Assembly (NCBI GenBank): GCA_002400405.1
Contig: DHFM01000058.1
Coordinates: 8,447 to 21,695, forward strand
From: Candidatus Moranbacteria bacterium UBA4824
GTDB lineage: Bacteria; Patescibacteriota; Minisyncoccia; Moranbacterales; UBA2206
Direction: 5' to 3'
DNA: 13,249 nucleotides
Below the pieces are notes generated by a model. It ran no database searches, was not told the origin of the DNA, and was given only the letters and a program-made list of their open reading frames with translations. Below are positions 12,308-13,249 of the stretch, piece after piece. Every line of letters begins with the position of its first letter. The first letter of the stretch is position 1. The translations under genes were made by a program, and so were the position numbers.

Positions 12308-12335
12308 ATTCTAGCATAGATTATAAATCAGTCAA
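12308..12335 (-). promoter_or_regulatory. Promoter of rplY
   Basis: On the minus strand: TTGACT (complement of 12330-12335), a 16-bp spacer, and TAGAAT (complement of 12308-12313) preceded by TGC, an extended -10. The predicted transcript begins near 12301, giving a leader of about 147 nt that contains the palindrome. Confidence 0.7.
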
Positions 12336-12382
12336 TAAAAATTAGACTTTCTTACCTATTTATGGCTCAAATAAAGCCTACC

Positions 12383-12402
12383 AAAGTTTATGCGTAAACT
12401 TT
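12383..12402. other. 8-bp perfect hairpin in the rodA-rplY gap
   Basis: AAAGTTTA (12383-12390), TGCG, TAAACTTT (12395-12402), followed on the plus strand by a T run. It lies 11 bp after the rodA stop; on the minus strand the T run precedes rather than follows the stem, so it is a doubtful rodA terminator. Confidence 0.4.
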
Positions 12403-12412
12403 TTTTGCTAAA

Positions 12413-13249
12413 TTAAATCCTAATTCTTCGCAAATAGACACTTTCAACTAATCCGATAGCGCCAAGCATCACAACCATTGAGCTACCACCGTAACTCAAA
12501 AATGCTAAGGGCACTCCCGCAACTGGCATAACGCCGATGTTCATACCAACATTTATCAGAAATTGAAAAAATAAGATTGATAAAATCCCTAGAGTTAACA
12601 GATATCCGAAATTATCCCGCGCGAGCCTTGCAGTTTCTTTTATCCGCCAAAATATAATTCCAAAAAGCACAAAAATTGCTATTGAGCCTATTAGACCCAG
12701 CTCCTCAGTTATTACCGAAAAAATAAAATCCGTATGTTTTTCTGGCAAAAAATTCAATTGTGATTGCGAACCATGACCCAGCCCATTGCCAAACATTCCG
12801 CCCGAACCAACGGCAATAGTCGCTTGAATCACATTATATCCACTACCCATAGGATCATTTTGAGGATTAACAAAATTTATTATCCGATCTTTTTGATAAT
12901 CTTTCAGAAAAAACCAACTTGATGAAGTAGCTAAAATTCCAAAAATCAAAAGCAAAGCTAAATTTTTTTTATTAAGTCCTGAAGCCAAAAGAAGTGTTAA
13001 CCAGCTAGCTATAATTATTATTGTCGAACCCAAATCTGGTTGTTTCATAATCAGAAAAATTGGGATAAAAATAAGGACTACAGAAGAAATTATTCGCACA
13101 AAAATGCTTAGTTGCGTCTTTTTTTTACTTAGAAAACTAGCCAAAAAAATAACAGTAATGATTTTAGCCAGTTCCACCGGCTGAAAGTTGAAAAAGAAAA
13201 ACTCCAACCAACCGGTATTGCCCTTAACTGTTTTTCCAAATAAAATAAC
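12413..13249 (-). CDS. rodA: Peptidoglycan glycosyltransferase RodA (SEDS family), 5'-truncated by window edge
   Basis: The C-terminal 278 residues of a polytopic membrane protein that polymerises lipid II into glycan strands during elongation. The open frame runs off the window end (no start inside; the TTG at 13207 is only an internal Leu codon). The first visible residues, ILFGKTVKGNTGWL..FNFQPVELAKI, match the SEDS region containing the FQPSE-like motif. Several hydrophobic segments follow. KQPDLGSTIIIIASW contains the conserved Asp of the extracytoplasmic face, and the loop GMFGNGLGHGSQSQLNFLPEKHTDFIFSVITEELG is strongly diagnostic (Gly-Asn-Gly-Leu-Gly-His-Gly; Pro-Glu-Lys-His-Thr-Asp). 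The end GVPLAFLSYGGSSMVVMLGAIGLV is also SEDS-typical. RodA is preferred over FtsW because of the nearby mreB and the end RRIRI without a long tail. Confidence 0.93.
   Translation of the reverse strand, partial: VILFGKTVKGNTGWLEFFFFNFQPVELAKIITVIFLASFLSKKKTQLSIFVRIISSVVLIFIPIFLIMKQPDLGSTIIIIASWLTLLLASGLNKKNLALLLIFGILATSSSWFFLKDYQKDRIINFVNPQNDPMGSGYNVIQATIAVGSGGMFGNGLGHGSQSQLNFLPEKHTDFIFSVITEELGLIGSIAIFVLFGIIFWRIKETARLARDNFGYLLTLGILSILFFQFLINVGMNIGVMPVAGVPLAFLSYGGSSMVVMLGAIGLVESVYLRRIRI

Noticed and set aside
12383..12402. Intrinsic terminator for rodA
   Set aside because: The T run follows the stem on the plus strand, not on the strand rodA is transcribed from.
1..13249. Recoded UGA (Gracilibacteria/SR1 style code)
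   Set aside because: The real genes read through conserved motifs with TGG for Trp and end in TAA or TAG; no in-frame TGA interrupts a conserved domain.

Overview
The window is AT-rich bacterial chromosome. Its proteins (small, lysine-rich, with MreB, RodA, MurA and an L25 of the long type), its standard stop codons, and its many short palindromic and AAATTG-type repeats in and between genes suggest a Candidate Phyla Radiation (Patescibacteria) genome, probably Parcubacteria-like. That placement is inferred from style, not from a marker gene search.

There are three blocks. Left (1-2124): a family-4 glycosyltransferase and a Xer/integron-like tyrosine recombinase, both on the minus strand. 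Middle (2125-6433): an island of plus-strand genes in a window otherwise coded on the minus strand. It holds a small SRPBCC protein, then a four-gene unit: a PD-(D/E)XK restriction endonuclease (TdeIII-like), a D12-class adenine methyltransferase, a HinfI/DpnA-like beta-class methyltransferase and a tiny HNH protein. Right (6428-13249): a second family-4 glycosyltransferase, then mreB, murA, a coiled-coil plus lytic-transglycosylase-like wall enzyme, rplY (L25/Ctc) and the 5'-truncated rodA. This block serves cell-wall elongation and shape (MurA makes precursor, RodA polymerises, MreB places, the wall enzyme cleaves).

The most interesting reading is that the middle block is integron-like. The recombinase is divergent from the cargo. 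The 144-bp gap next to it carries two direct repeats and paired AAC/GTT boxes. The SRPBCC ORF is packed between a GTTGTGC box and a GCACAAC box. The restriction unit ends in an attC-shaped palindrome (6307-6433: TAAC, 2-nt spacer, GGCATATCCG, long middle, CGGATATGCC, TAAC, GTTA). However, the recombinase seems to lack the IntI-specific insertion, so this may be an unusual Xer-like relative. The restriction unit is also bounded by about 75-bp terminal inverted repeats (3009-3084 and 6240-6313).

A second theme is repeats invading genes without breaking frame. The second glycosyltransferase carries four different repeat types in its reading frame, one of them a split copy of the palindrome found in the rplY leader. 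The first glycosyltransferase carries a (TTGGAAA)x4 tract at the equivalent interdomain linker, and its stop codon lies inside a repeat.
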